The translations under genes and the position numbers were made by a program. 64,000 nt of DNA from assembly GCF_007786445.1 (NCBI RefSeq), contig NZ_VNJI01000009.1, positions 62,001-126,000 of the forward strand, written 5' to 3'. Shown here piece by piece: positions 8,388 through 17,370 of the stretch; within the stretch, counting starts at the first letter, position 1; every line of letters begins with the position of its first letter. This DNA comes from Paenibacillus cremeus. GTDB taxonomy: Bacteria > Bacillota > Bacilli > Paenibacillales > NBRC-103111. Under the pieces are notes generated by a model. The model did no database searches, was not told the DNA's origin, and saw only the letters and a list, made by a program, of their open reading frames with translations.

Positions 8388-10442
8388 ATGAAGAAAAATG
8401 ATTTTGTCCAGCTTGGTGTAAGCGAGCCCATCGCTGAAGCGATGAGCCAGTTGGGGATTACCGAGCCGACGCCGATCCAGAAGCAAGCGATCCCGGCCGT
8501 GTTTGCCGGTAACGATATGATTGCGCAAGCGCAGACCGGTACGGGGAAAACGCTTGCTTTTGTGCTGCCGATTCTTGAGAGCATCGATCCGTCGCGTGAG
8601 CACGTTCAAGCGCTGATCGTGACGCCAACCAGGGAGCTGGCCATTCAGATTACCGATGAGGTCAAGCGCCTTGCTCCGATTAAAGGGCTGCGAGTGCTTT
8701 CCTGCTACGGCGGACAGGACGTCGAGCGGCAAATTCGCAAGCTCGAAGGCAATGTACATATTATTGTAGCAACACCAGGACGACTGCTCGATCATATGCG
8801 CCGTGAAACGGTACAGCTGCACAAGCTGGCCGTGCTGGTGTTGGACGAAGCCGATCAAATGCTGCATATGGGCTTTCTGCCGGAAGTGGAGCAGATTATT
8901 TCCGTCACGCCAAGCCGGCGGCAGACGCTGCTCTTCTCGGCGACGATGCCGCCAAAGATTCGCGATCTCGCCAAGGCTTATATGAAGCCGGCGGTCGAAA
9001 TTGAAGTAAAGGCGAAACGCGTAACACTCGATGAGATTGAGCAAGTAGTGCTTAAGACTTCCGATCGCGGGAAGCTGGACGCGCTTTGCAAGTCGATTGA
9101 CGAGGAAGCGCCGTACTTGGCGATGATTTTTTGCCGGACGAAGCTGCGGGCAAGCAAACTTAACAACGAGCTGCTGGAACGCGGGTACGCCTGCGATGAG
9201 CTGCATGGCGATCTGACCCAAGCGAAGCGCGAGCAAGTGATGAAACGGTTCCGCGACGCGAAAATCCAGTTTCTCGTAGCGACGGATATCGCCGCCCGCG
9301 GACTGGATGTCGAAGGCATCACGCATGTGTTCAACTATGACATTCCGCACGATGCGGAAAGCTATATTCACCGGATCGGCCGCACAGGCCGGGCCGGACA
9401 AACCGGTAAGGCGATCACCTTCGCCGCGCCGCGCGATGCCTACTATCTCGAGCTTATCGAGAAAGGGATTAAGGCTTCGCTCACGACGCGTTCGGCGAAG
9501 GCCTCGGATCGCGAGGTGGAGATTGCGGGCGAGACGGTACGCGGCGGACGTGGACGTGGTGGCGAAGGGCGAGGTACAGGACGCGGCCGGAGTGCAGGGC
9601 GCAGCAGCGGCGCGGAGCGTGGACGCGGCGGCGAGCGCAGCAGCGGTGCGGAGCGCGGGCGCAGCGGTGAGCGCAGCAGCGGTGCGGAGCGCGGGCGCGG
9701 TGGCGAGCGCAGCAGCGGTGGCGAGCGCAGCTTCGGCGCGGAGCGCGGACGCGGCGGTGAGCGCAGCAGCGGTGCGGAGCGCGGGCGCGGCGGCGAGCGC
9801 AGCAGCGGTGCGGAGCGCGGACGCGGTGGCGAGCGCAGCAGCGGTGCGGAGCGGGTGCGCGGCGGCGAGCGTAGCTTCGGCGCGGAGCGCGGGCGCGGTG
9901 GCGAGCGCAGCAGCGGTGCGGAGCGGGCGCGCGGCGGCGAGCGCAGCTTCGGTGCGGAGCGCGGGCGCGGCCGCGGTGGCGAGCGCAGCAGCGGTGCGGA
10001 GCGGGCGCGCGGCGGCGAGCGCAGCTTCGGTGCGGAGCGCGGGCGCGGCGGCGAGCGCAGCTTCGGTGCGGAGCGCGGGCGCGGTGGCGAGCGCAGCAGC
10101 GGTGTGGAGCGCGGGCGCGGCGGAGAGCGCAGCTTCGGCGCGGAGCGCGGGCGCGGTGGCGAGCGCAGCAGCGGTGCGGAGCGCGGGGGCGGTGGCGAGC
10201 GCAGCAGCGGTGCGGAGCGGGCGCGCGGCGGTGAGCGCAGCAGCGGTGCGGAGCGCGGGCGCGGTGGCGACGAGTGGTTCAACTCGGCGCCGAGCAAGCG
10301 TGGAGTGACGGCAGCGCGCGGGCAGAGCGCAGGCGCACGAGCAGGCCGCGGCGGCGATGCTGGGCGTGGCGGAGCGAAATCCGGCGGCGCGGGCGCGCGT
10401 AACAGCGGCAAAAGCAGCGGACCGCGTGGTCGGGGACGTTAA
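8388..10442 (+). CDS. DEAD-box RNA helicase with long RGG-repeat tail
   Basis: A 684-aa ATP-dependent RNA helicase, CshA-like in the first 370 residues. All motifs are intact: Q motif [11 protein letters not shown], motif [31 protein letters not shown] and [12 protein letters not shown]. Such enzymes remodel RNA duplexes in degradosome, ribosome and cold-stress work. The C-terminal third (about residues 385-684) is a low-complexity, Arg/Gly/Ser-rich region made mostly of a 12-residue unit ([12 protein letters not shown] and variants), giving many RGG boxes expected to bind RNA without folding. Common CshA tails are short and irregular, so this one is unusually long and regular. The ATG follows AAGGAG. 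A CAGTCC/GGACTG hairpin lies in the leader at about 8347-8368. Confidence 0.93.
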   Translation: MKKNDFVQLGVSEPIAEAMSQLGITEPTPIQKQAIPAVFAGNDMIAQAQTGTGKTLAFVLPILESIDPSREHVQALIVTPTRELAIQITDEVKRLAPIKGLRVLSCYGGQDVERQIRKLEGNVHIIVATPGRLLDHMRRETVQLHKLAVLVLDEADQMLHMGFLPEVEQIISVTPSRRQTLLFSATMPPKIRDLAKAYMKPAVEIEVKAKRVTLDEIEQVVLKTSDRGKLDALCKSIDEEAPYLAMIFCRTKLRASKLNNELLERGYACDELHGDLTQAKREQVMKRFRDAKIQFLVATDIAARGLDVEGITHVFNYDIPHDAESYIHRIGRTGRAGQTGKAITFAAPRDAYYLELIEKGIKASLTTRSAKASDREVEIAGETVRGGRGRGGEGRGTGRGRSAGRSSGAERGRGGERSSGAERGRSGERSSGAERGRGGERSSGGERSFGAERGRGGERSSGAERGRGGERSSGAERGRGGERSSGAERVRGGERSFGAERGRGGERSSGAERARGGERSFGAERGRGRGGERSSGAERARGGERSFGAERGRGGERSFGAERGRGGERSSGVERGRGGERSFGAERGRGGERSSGAERGGGGERSSGAERARGGERSSGAERGRGGDEWFNSAPSKRGVTAARGQSAGARAGRGGDAGRGGAKSGGAGARNSGKSSGPRGRGR
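9609..10244 (+). repeat. 36-bp in-frame coding minisatellite in the helicase gene
   Basis: About 17 tandem copies of a 36-bp unit encoding [12 protein letters not shown] or [12 protein letters not shown], with two length variants: one extra half unit (GGERSF) after copy 3 and one extra RG in copy 10. Substitutions in single copies change GRG to GRS, VRG, ARG or GGG. An 18th degenerate copy follows to about 10280. GC content is very high and the tract is open in several frames, which produces spurious frames on both strands. Confidence 0.95.
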
Positions 10443-10691
10443 TCAACAGCTATAAATTTCTGGAAACTACATCCAATACTTTCACAATAGCATCAGTTTG
10501 GATGAATTCCCAAACCGCCTGCGCAGCAAGGCTTCTGAGCAAATGAAGCTCCAAAGCTGGGCACTGGCTTTTTTGACCATCCGAGTGCTTTAGCACCTGG
10601 TAATGCTTTACCTCCTTTGCAGGGCCATGATAAGATAGTGGTAGTCTCATCGGCAAGGAACTGCACACTTCCCAAACGAAGGAGGGTTTCT

Positions 10692-11282
10692 ATGTACGAA
10701 TTGAAGGATAAGGAACTGATTTTTGTTTTTACGGGTCCCAATGGGGCCGGTCGAAGAACGGTGGCGCAAATGTCCGGCAGCACGCTGGGTATGAGACAGG
10801 TCATTTCATACACCACACGAACCCCCCGTTCATCCGAAGTCGACGGTCAAGATTATCATTTCGTATCCAAAGAGCAATTTGCTCAAGCCGAGGGTGACAA
10901 AGCCTTTGTCGAGGTCATCGAAATCGATGGCAACCGGTACGGGATCAAGGGTGCCGATGTCGCCGAAATGCTTCAAGCTCATGGCGCGGTGTATCTGATT
11001 CTGAATCGATACGGAGCGGAGACGCTCAAGAGCATTTACGGCGATCGTGTGGTCCGGATCTTCATCTATGCCGACCGCGAAACCGTCCTGAAACGGGAGC
11101 AGGAGCGCGGTGATTCACAAGAGCTGATTAACCGGTACATGTCCCATTTTGAAGAAGAAATGGCTTATAAAGAGTCCTGTGAGCACGCGTTTGAAAATAC
11201 GGATCTGGCGCACACCGTCTTCGATCTGACCAAGGTGCTCGATGACCGCTACTTGCACCGCAAGCTGCTGGATCTGGACTAA
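10692..11282 (+). CDS. guanylate kinase-like P-loop protein
   Basis: A 196-aa protein with the guanylate kinase fold. The GMP-binding region is well kept: SYTTRTPRSSEVDGQDYHFVS (about residues 38-58) matches the family signature, and RYGIKG follows where the usual Y-G-T stands. The P-loop (residues about 15-23) reads GPNGAGRRT, with Arg where nearly all Walker A loops have Lys. The start at 10692 follows GGAGGG at 7 nt spacing; an upstream in-frame ATG at 10617 lacks a site. Because the canonical gmk of Bacilli sits elsewhere next to rpoZ, this is probably a paralogue; it may phosphorylate a nucleotide poorly or act by binding only. Monocistronic with a strong terminator. Confidence 0.8.
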   Translation: MYELKDKELIFVFTGPNGAGRRTVAQMSGSTLGMRQVISYTTRTPRSSEVDGQDYHFVSKEQFAQAEGDKAFVEVIEIDGNRYGIKGADVAEMLQAHGAVYLILNRYGAETLKSIYGDRVVRIFIYADRETVLKREQERGDSQELINRYMSHFEEEMAYKESCEHAFENTDLAHTVFDLTKVLDDRYLHRKLLDLD

Positions 11283-11305
11283 TCGAATTATACACAAAAC
11301 AAATT

Positions 11306-11343
11306 AAAGGACCGGCTGGCTCAAATGAGCCGCGGTCCTTTTT
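11306..11343 (+). terminator. terminator after the guanylate kinase-like gene
   Basis: AAAGGACCG and CGGTCCTTT arms with an inner GGCTC/GAGCC pairing, followed by TTTTA. The stem is nearly continuous. Confidence 0.85.
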
Positions 11344-11372
11344 AGCGAACATATTAGGAGGCGCAACCTGTT

Positions 11373-12560
11373 ATGCCTATCATTTCCATCGAACCTACAC
11401 CAAGCCCCAATACGATGAAGCTCAACCTATCGACTCGTCTTCCCGACGGCGTCAGACAGACGTTTACCCGCGAACAAGCGGCCACCGCGCCCGAGCCGGA
11501 GCTCCAAAAGCTGCTCGCCGTGCAGGGCGTGAAAAGCCTGTACCGCGCAGCGGATTTCATCGCCTTAGACCGGCTTCCCAAAGGGGACTGGCAGCATATT
11601 TTGGCTCAGGCGCGGGAGATCCTCGGTGAAATCGGCGCTGGGCAGCAGCAGCAGCCCAACGCTCAACCGACAACCGCTGCCGCACAAGCCCAGACCTCAG
11701 ACCAAAACACCAGCTTCGGAGAAGTGAAGGTGCTGCTCCAGCATTTTCGCGGCGTGCCGCTGCAGGTTCGCGTCTCGAACGGACTGGAAGAGCAGCGTGC
11801 CGCGCTGCCGCAGCGGTTCAGCGACGCCGCCATTCGGGCTGCCTCCGCTTCCCCGAACCTCATTAAAGAACGTTCCCTTGATGAATGGGATACGAGATAC
11901 GGCGAGCTGAAGGAGGTGCTGGACGAGGTGGTTCAAGAGCTGGACGCCACCTACAGCGATGAGCAGCTGGAGCACTTGATCGAACAAGCGGCAGCAGGAC
12001 CGCTCACCGGCGAGGCCAAAGCGCTGGCTGACACCGGACGCCGCTCGCTCAGCTACGAAGAAACGCAGAAGCAGCTCAGCTCCGAAGACTGGAAGCAGCG
12101 CTACGCCGCCCTGCAGCAAATCAAGCCCTCGCAAACCACGCTGCCGCTGCTGATTCAAGCACTTCGCGACGAGCAGTCTACTGTGCGCCGGCTAGCGGCC
12201 GTTTATATCGGCGATCTGAAGGATCCGGAGGTGCTCCCTTACTTATACCAGGCGTTGCGCGACAGCTCTGCATCAGTGCGCCGAACGGCTGGGGATACGC
12301 TGTCCGATTTGGGCGATCCCGCAGCACAGGAAGCGATGATCGGCGCCCTGCAGGATTCGAACAAGTTGGTTCGTTGGCGGGCAGCCCGTTTTTTATACGA
12401 GGTCGGTGACGAGCAGTCGCTGCCTGCATTGCATCAAGCTCAGGAAGATCCCGAGTTCGAGGTCCGCATGCAGATCCGCATGGCCTTGGAGCGCATCGAA
12501 GGCGGTCAGGCGGCGGAAGGCTCGGTCTGGCAGCAAATGACGCGCCGCAATCAGCCATAA
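11373..12560 (+). CDS. cvfC: conserved virulence factor C family protein (YpgR/CvfC)
   Basis: A 395-aa cytosolic protein. Residues 1-90 form an Nfu/NifU N-terminal-like domain (IEPTPSPNTMKLNL at the start is characteristic), then a Gln/Ala-rich linker (about 93-110), the virulence-factor domain (FGEVKVLLQHFRGVPLQV, about 115-180), and four or five HEAT-like repeats (about 235-385, with LRDEQSTVRRLAAVYIGDL, LRDSSASVRRTAGDTLSDLG and similar). This order matches B. subtilis YpgR and S. aureus CvfC, named for a virulence screen; molecular function is not known. The ATG follows AGGAGG. It starts 30 nt after a terminator, so it has its own promoter. Confidence 0.88.
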   Translation: MPIISIEPTPSPNTMKLNLSTRLPDGVRQTFTREQAATAPEPELQKLLAVQGVKSLYRAADFIALDRLPKGDWQHILAQAREILGEIGAGQQQQPNAQPTTAAAQAQTSDQNTSFGEVKVLLQHFRGVPLQVRVSNGLEEQRAALPQRFSDAAIRAASASPNLIKERSLDEWDTRYGELKEVLDEVVQELDATYSDEQLEHLIEQAAAGPLTGEAKALADTGRRSLSYEETQKQLSSEDWKQRYAALQQIKPSQTTLPLLIQALRDEQSTVRRLAAVYIGDLKDPEVLPYLYQALRDSSASVRRTAGDTLSDLGDPAAQEAMIGALQDSNKLVRWRAARFLYEVGDEQSLPALHQAQEDPEFEVRMQIRMALERIEGGQAAEGSVWQQMTRRNQP

Positions 12561-12579
12561 ACTGACGGAGCCAAGGAGG

Positions 12580-13440
12580 CTAGCGCTGGCTTTTCCGCAT
12601 ATAATGCCGCGGCGATTGTCCGAACCTCCGCTTGAACACCCGCTCGAAATGCGTCAGCGTGTTAAAGCCGGAGGCATGGCAAATTTCCGTCACCGGCAGA
12701 TCGGAGGCGGTAAGCAGCGACCGCGCAAACGTAAGGCGCAGATCCAGCAAATACTGCTGGAAGGAGTGTCCAGTCATTTTGCGAAAGCACTCGCTAAAAT
12801 AATTCGGATGCAGCTGCGCCTGCCCTGCTGCGTCCTCCAGGGTCAAGGGGCTGCGGAAATGGTGATGCATATACACGAGCGCCCGATGCACCGTTGGATA
12901 CAGGGTCGAGCCGGACTCGCCAAGCTTCCTGAATTCCAGAGTCTGGCGCTCACACTCGCGGACGAGCTCAATGAGAATGCGCTCCAATGTGCCGCGCACC
13001 ACCATCGCTCCTCCAGTCCGCGGCTCCATCGCTTCCTTCCATATGCGCCGGAACTCCGCCTCCATGCCGGACGCCTGCTCTGCTTCGAACCGGACAGCCA
13101 GTTCGGCCAAATCCCGGAACAGCAGCTCATGAATGGCTTCGTCGACGCATCCCTCTTTGAACACGACGTTAAACAGCTCGATTCGGCCGCCGTCATCCGG
13201 ATAAATCTCATGAAAATCCGCAGGCGTGAGCAAAAACATACTGCCAGGCGCCAGCCTGTGCGGCTCCCCATTCAAAATATTGGTCCCGCTGCCGCCGATC
13301 ACAAAGCAGAGCTCATAAAACTCATGCCAATGCAGCTCCCACCTCTCCCGCACCAGCTGATGATAAATATGAAAAGGAGCGGACGGCGACAAGAACTGGT
13401 CGTTCGTCAGACGCCTTGGCTGCTGATTCCCGCTTCTCAT
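12580..13440 (-). CDS. AraC family transcriptional regulator with cupin sensor
   Basis: A 286-aa regulator. The N-terminal half is an AraC-type cupin: HWHEFYELCFVIGGSG and LAPGSMFLLTPADFHEIYP are the two conserved strands that bind the effector. The C-terminal half (about residues 185-285) holds two helix-turn-helix motifs, the second with GFNTLTHFERVFKRRFGQSPRHYMR, the AraC signature. The start at 13440 is preferred over 13467 because AAAGGAG lies 7 nt before it. It lies about 100 nt downstream of the PhyH dioxygenase gene on the same strand and may regulate it; the effector, perhaps a sugar or plant product, is not known. Confidence 0.88.
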   Translation of the reverse strand: MRSGNQQPRRLTNDQFLSPSAPFHIYHQLVRERWELHWHEFYELCFVIGGSGTNILNGEPHRLAPGSMFLLTPADFHEIYPDDGGRIELFNVVFKEGCVDEAIHELLFRDLAELAVRFEAEQASGMEAEFRRIWKEAMEPRTGGAMVVRGTLERILIELVRECERQTLEFRKLGESGSTLYPTVHRALVYMHHHFRSPLTLEDAAGQAQLHPNYFSECFRKMTGHSFQQYLLDLRLTFARSLLTASDLPVTEICHASGFNTLTHFERVFKRRFGQSPRHYMRKSQR

Positions 13441-13537
13441 CCCTTCCACTCCTTTGAACCGATCCATTTTGCTTCAATAATATCAGTGTAAGCGCCGTGT
13501 CCCGAAAAATCCAGACCTCTCCTCGCTCGCACTGCGT

Positions 13538-14269
13538 TTACGCGTTTACGAATGGGCTGCCTGCGATATCTTTTCCTCGAGCTAGCCAAATTTTGAAATT
13601 CGGGTTCCGTTCTGGAAGCACCTTGCGCTCCGTGGAAAAGTACCGCATCGTATACCCGCACCGGCGGTACGGGCTTGTATTGGGCGTGGCACCATGAATG
13701 ATCCTCGAGTCGTGCAGCGAGCACTCCCCTCGCTCCAGCTCGAAGTACACGGCCTTGCTGTCGTCGATATTTTTAATTTGGGTGCGGAACAGGTTTTTGC
13801 TGCCGTCCACTTCCTCATAGTCGGAAAATCCGTTGTTGTGCGTACCGGGAAGGACGCGCATGCAGCCGTTCTCCTTGTTGCTCCGGTCGATAGCCAGCCA
13901 CACGGTCACGATCTTATCGAAGCCGTTCAGCCGCCCCTTCCAATACGCGGAGTCCTCATGCCAAGGGGTAGCCCGCCCTACGTAAGGATCCTTACAAATA
14001 AAGTGACTGGACCACAGTCCGATGTTCGGCCCGAGAATCGGCTCGACCAGATCGAGCACTTTGTCATGCAGCAAAAACTTCAGCAGCCGCTCCTCGCGAA
14101 AATGCGGTGTATCCAGCTCATCGGACAGCTTGCTCCCCTTTTGCGCCAGCTGCTCTTCAAAAATGTCCGTCAGCTCCTGCAGCTCCTCCGGCGAAAACAG
14201 TTGGCTTTTGTACAGATAATAGCCGTTCTTCTCGTAGTCCCTCACTTGATCAACGGTCAGCGTACTCAT
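13538..14269 (-). CDS. phytanoyl-CoA dioxygenase family protein
   Basis: A 243-aa non-heme Fe(II)/2-oxoglutarate oxygenase of the PhyH family. The iron triad is visible as the HED of TPWHEDSAYW (about residues 99-105) and the distal His of SRIIHGATPN (about 190-200), with the 2-oxoglutarate-binding Arg a few residues later (SPYRRCGYTMRYF). The start at 14269 follows GAGGAGG at 8 nt; a longer frame to 14308 has no site. The substrate is unknown; Paenibacilli have many such enzymes beside AraC regulators, as here. Divergent from thiN. Confidence 0.85.
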   Translation of the reverse strand: MSTLTVDQVRDYEKNGYYLYKSQLFSPEELQELTDIFEEQLAQKGSKLSDELDTPHFREERLLKFLLHDKVLDLVEPILGPNIGLWSSHFICKDPYVGRATPWHEDSAYWKGRLNGFDKIVTVWLAIDRSNKENGCMRVLPGTHNNGFSDYEEVDGSKNLFRTQIKNIDDSKAVYFELERGECSLHDSRIIHGATPNTSPYRRCGYTMRYFSTERKVLPERNPNFKIWLARGKDIAGSPFVNA

Positions 14270-14390
14270 GAACAACACCCTCCTCGCTAATTGGTTCCAC
14301 CCTTTCACTATAATCTTCTTTCGTAAAAATGACTTATGGAATCGTAGGCAAAAGTTAGCGTATCTTCAGATGCCGTTGTTCCGCCCGAAC

Positions 14391-14399
14391 TGCTATAAT
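14391..14399 (+). promoter_or_regulatory. extended -10 promoter of thiN
   Basis: TGCTATAAT, a perfect TGnTATAAT extended -10, about 40 nt before the thiN ATG. No good -35 is present, as is usual with extended -10 promoters. No TPP riboswitch is seen upstream. Confidence 0.65.
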
Positions 14400-14438
14400 G
14401 TCGGTATAGGTTGGAATGATCGGATGGAGGCTTACAAC

Positions 14439-15104
14439 ATGAAACAACGATATGTGATATTTTCCGGAGGGATGCTGGGTCCTTGGGCGCTCCGAGAAAT
14501 TGCCGAAGGCGACGTACTGGTCGGGGCGGATCGGGGTGCGCTTTATTTGGTTGAGCATGGGTACCGGCCGTCCATGTCACTCGGCGACTTCGACTCGATC
14601 TCCGAGAGCGAGCTGGAGCAGGTGCGGGAAGCCAGCGATCAGCTGCTCTCGTGCGATCCCGTGCTCAAAGACTTAACGGACACGGACATGGCCGTGACGT
14701 GGGCGCTCGACCAAGGGGCGGGCGAGCTCGTGCTCTGCGGTGCGCTCGGCACACGCTGGGACCACTCGCTGGCCAACGTCCATCTGCTGCGCAAGGCGCT
14801 CGAGCGCGGTGTGCCGTGCCGCATCGTGGATGGGCATAACGCGCTCACGCTCATGGACGGGCGGGCGAGCTTGACGGTGCAGCGCGGGCGGTACGACTAC
14901 GTGTCGCTGCTGCCGCTTAGCCTTGAAGTGACCGGCATCACGCTGCAGGGGTTCCAGTACCCGCTGCAGGACGCCACGTTGACGATCGGCCAATCGCTGG
15001 GGATCAGCAATGTGCTGCTGGGGGAAATCGGCACGATCACGGTGCGGGACGGCCTCCTGCTCGTCATCCAGAGCACGGATACGGCGGCGCCCGCAGCAGA
15101 CTGA
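14439..15104 (+). CDS. thiN: thiamine diphosphokinase
   Basis: A 221-aa enzyme converting thiamine and ATP to thiamine diphosphate and AMP, the last step that makes the cofactor. Family motifs are present: VGADRGALYL (about residues 26-35), SLGDFDSIS (about 48-56), KDLTDTDMA (about 77-85, DxTD) and GALGTRWDHSLAN (about 101-113). The C-terminal third is the beta-barrel thiamine-binding part. The ATG at 14439 lies 8 nt after GGAGG. In B. subtilis thiN sits near rpe and spoVM; here it is alone between a dioxygenase and an ABC exporter, with a bidirectional terminator behind it. Confidence 0.92.
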   Translation: MKQRYVIFSGGMLGPWALREIAEGDVLVGADRGALYLVEHGYRPSMSLGDFDSISESELEQVREASDQLLSCDPVLKDLTDTDMAVTWALDQGAGELVLCGALGTRWDHSLANVHLLRKALERGVPCRIVDGHNALTLMDGRASLTVQRGRYDYVSLLPLSLEVTGITLQGFQYPLQDATLTIGQSLGISNVLLGEIGTITVRDGLLLVIQSTDTAAPAAD

Positions 15105-15168
15105 AAAAAGCACGGAACCAACGGGATGCCCACCAAGGGGCACCATGTTAGGTTTCGTGCTTTTTTGC
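15104..15168 (+). terminator. bidirectional terminator between thiN and the ABC exporter
   Basis: Long hairpin with AAAAAAGCACG and CGTGCTTTTTT outer arms and a GATGCCC/GGGGCACC inner region. It serves convergent genes on both strands. Confidence 0.8.
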
Positions 15169-15177
15169 GCTGCTGGC

Positions 15178-17340
15178 TCAAGTCGGGATGACGGCCGCCG
15201 CTCCCGCTCCGCCTTCCTTGACGCCGGATTGGAGCTGGTACATCCGGTAATAGCGGCCCTGCAGCTTCATCAGCTGCTCGTGGTTGCCGCGCTCCACGAT
15301 CTGACCGCGGTGGAGCACCAGAATTTGATCCGCCTCGCGGATCGTCGATAGCCGGTGTGCGATAACGAAGGTGGTCCGCCCTTCGCTCACCACGCGCAGC
15401 GCCTCCTGTATCAGCCCTTCCGTCTCGCTGTCGATGCTGGCCGTCGCCTCATCGAGAATGAGGATGGCCGGATCAAAGGCGAGCGCCCGGGCGAAGGAGA
15501 TCAGCTGCCGCTGCCCCGCAGACAAGGTGCTGCCCCGCTCCACCACCGGCTCGTCGTAGCCGCCGGGCAGCTGCTCCACGAAGGAGGCGGCGCCGACGTC
15601 GGCGAGCGCTTTTTTCACCTGGTCGAGGCTGATCCTGTCATTGTACAAGCTCACGTTGAACTTGATATCGCCCGCGAACAGGAACGGATCCTGCAGCACG
15701 ATGCCCATATGCTTGCGCAGCGCCTGCTTTGACATCGAACGGATCTCGCGACCATCGATCCGAATCTCGCCCTCCGTCGGCTCATAGAAGCCGAGCAGCA
15801 AATTCATGATCGAGCTTTTGCCGGAGCCGGTGTGCCCGACGAGCGCAATCGTTTCGCCCTTTTTCGCTTCGAAGGAGATGCCTTGCAGCACCGGCTCGCC
15901 GATCTTGTAGCCGAAGGTGACGTTGTCGAACACGACACGGCCTTCTGGACGCGGCACTTCATCGGTCTTAGCAATTTCCGAGCCCTCGATGTCCATGATG
16001 TGAAACACCTTCTCGGCCGAGATGATCGCGCGCTGCGCATTCATGATTTGATCGAAAATGCCGATGATCGGCTGAAAAAACCGCCCCGTGTAGTCAATAA
16101 ACGCGTAGAACACCCCGAACGAAATGGCCGACTGAAGCGACTTGCCGCCAAAATACCAAATCGCACAGGCCGTAAACAAAGAGCCGACCAAGCCGGTAAA
16201 ATTACGCGATGACAACGAGAACACCCGCATCTGCTTCCGGTTATTCTGGTACCGGTCGTCATTGAGCTTCTCAAACTCCTGCAGCCGATTTTTCTCTTGG
16301 CGGAACGCCTGCAAAATCGGCATCACGTTGATCGATTCGTTAATCATTGCGTTCATATCGCTGAGTCTTGCGCGCATGACCATGACGTACTTTTTGGAAA
16401 ACTTGAGATGCACCATGACCACGACCGTAAACAGCGGCATGAACAGCAGCGTCACCAGCGCCAGCCTCGCATCCAACAGGAACAAGGCGATGTAGATGCC
16501 CGTGATGTTGATCGTGCTGACCACGAAGGTGGCCATGAAGCTCATGAACAGATCGCGGATGGCCTCCGTATCGTTGGCGATCCGCGAGACGACCTGGCCG
16601 ATCGGCGTGTTGTCAAAATAGCGGATCGGAATACGCTGGATGTGGCGCATTAAGTCCATGCGCATGCGCTGAATGATGCGCAGCGCCGTCGTCTGCAGGG
16701 TGAACGCCTGCACGTAATGCAGCGCGCTGCCCACAAGCAGGAGGCCGACGAAGAGCGCCAGCCAGCGAATCACCGGGCCGACGTCGTTCGCGTAGAACTG
16801 CCAGACTTCTGCCTCAGATAGCTTCAGTGCAGGATACGTCTTCGTCTCCCCGCCGGGGAGCGTTTGGCGAACCTGAACTTGGGCCTCGGCACTCTTATCC
16901 GTGCTCCCGCCTTCGCCCACCAGCGCCCAGCTGCCTTGGTCAAACGCCGCCGGCTCCCGCAGCAAAACCATCCCGTTCCCCAGCTGCAGAATGCGTACCG
17001 GCTTCCAGCCTGTGCGATCGACCGCTGCGCCCGGCGCCCAATCCTCCCGCACAAACGTGCTGCCTAACAGCCCCACCCGCTTCATATCCGCGGGCAAGCT
17101 CATTCCGGCGTTCAGCTCGTACCAGGGCTGCTGGATGGCACCGATATGGCGGTCGATGATCGTTTTCGCGATGAACGGTCCCGCGAGCTCCGCCCCTACC
17201 GCACAGCAGAGCACTAACAGCGCGGCGGCAATGCGAAACTTGAACAGCATCGCATACGCCATCAATCGCTTGAAGATATGCGTCTTCTCACTAGACAGAT
17301 TGTTGATATTATTGGAATTGGAATTCGGATCCATGCTCAT
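15178..17340 (-). CDS. yheH: ABC exporter half-transporter, BmrD/YheH-like
   Basis: A 720-aa permease-ATPase fusion. One helix near residues 30-50 is followed by an extended extracytoplasmic insert of about 110 residues (about 60-180, from the DRHIGAIQQPW region onward) before the second helix; this insert is characteristic of BmrD. The nucleotide-binding domain has Walker A GHTGSGKSS, signature LSAGQRQ and Walker B ILILDEATASID, with the catalytic Glu present. It pairs with the upstream gene to form a heterodimeric multidrug exporter. The start at 17340 is 30 nt after the partner's stop. Substrates are unknown; BmrCD exports various drugs. Confidence 0.9.
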   Translation of the reverse strand: MSMDPNSNSNNINNLSSEKTHIFKRLMAYAMLFKFRIAAALLVLCCAVGAELAGPFIAKTIIDRHIGAIQQPWYELNAGMSLPADMKRVGLLGSTFVREDWAPGAAVDRTGWKPVRILQLGNGMVLLREPAAFDQGSWALVGEGGSTDKSAEAQVQVRQTLPGGETKTYPALKLSEAEVWQFYANDVGPVIRWLALFVGLLLVGSALHYVQAFTLQTTALRIIQRMRMDLMRHIQRIPIRYFDNTPIGQVVSRIANDTEAIRDLFMSFMATFVVSTINITGIYIALFLLDARLALVTLLFMPLFTVVVMVHLKFSKKYVMVMRARLSDMNAMINESINVMPILQAFRQEKNRLQEFEKLNDDRYQNNRKQMRVFSLSSRNFTGLVGSLFTACAIWYFGGKSLQSAISFGVFYAFIDYTGRFFQPIIGIFDQIMNAQRAIISAEKVFHIMDIEGSEIAKTDEVPRPEGRVVFDNVTFGYKIGEPVLQGISFEAKKGETIALVGHTGSGKSSIMNLLLGFYEPTEGEIRIDGREIRSMSKQALRKHMGIVLQDPFLFAGDIKFNVSLYNDRISLDQVKKALADVGAASFVEQLPGGYDEPVVERGSTLSAGQRQLISFARALAFDPAILILDEATASIDSETEGLIQEALRVVSEGRTTFVIAHRLSTIREADQILVLHRGQIVERGNHEQLMKLQGRYYRMYQLQSGVKEGGAGAAAVIPT

Positions 17341-17370
17341 GCCTTCCTTCGCACGTCCTTCCTCTGCATC

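Noticed and set aside
9609-10244. CRISPR-like array
   Set aside because: Tandem units are contiguous without spacers and keep the reading frame; it is a coding minisatellite.
9307-10308. Ala/Ser-rich plus-strand frame and Pro/Arg-rich minus-strand frame over the helicase tail
   Set aside because: Products of the GC-rich 36-bp repeat, which is open in several frames; the RGG frame continues the helicase domain and is the real one.
14270-14438. TPP riboswitch upstream of thiN
   Set aside because: No CUGAGA/ACCUGA-type core; only an extended -10 promoter is seen.
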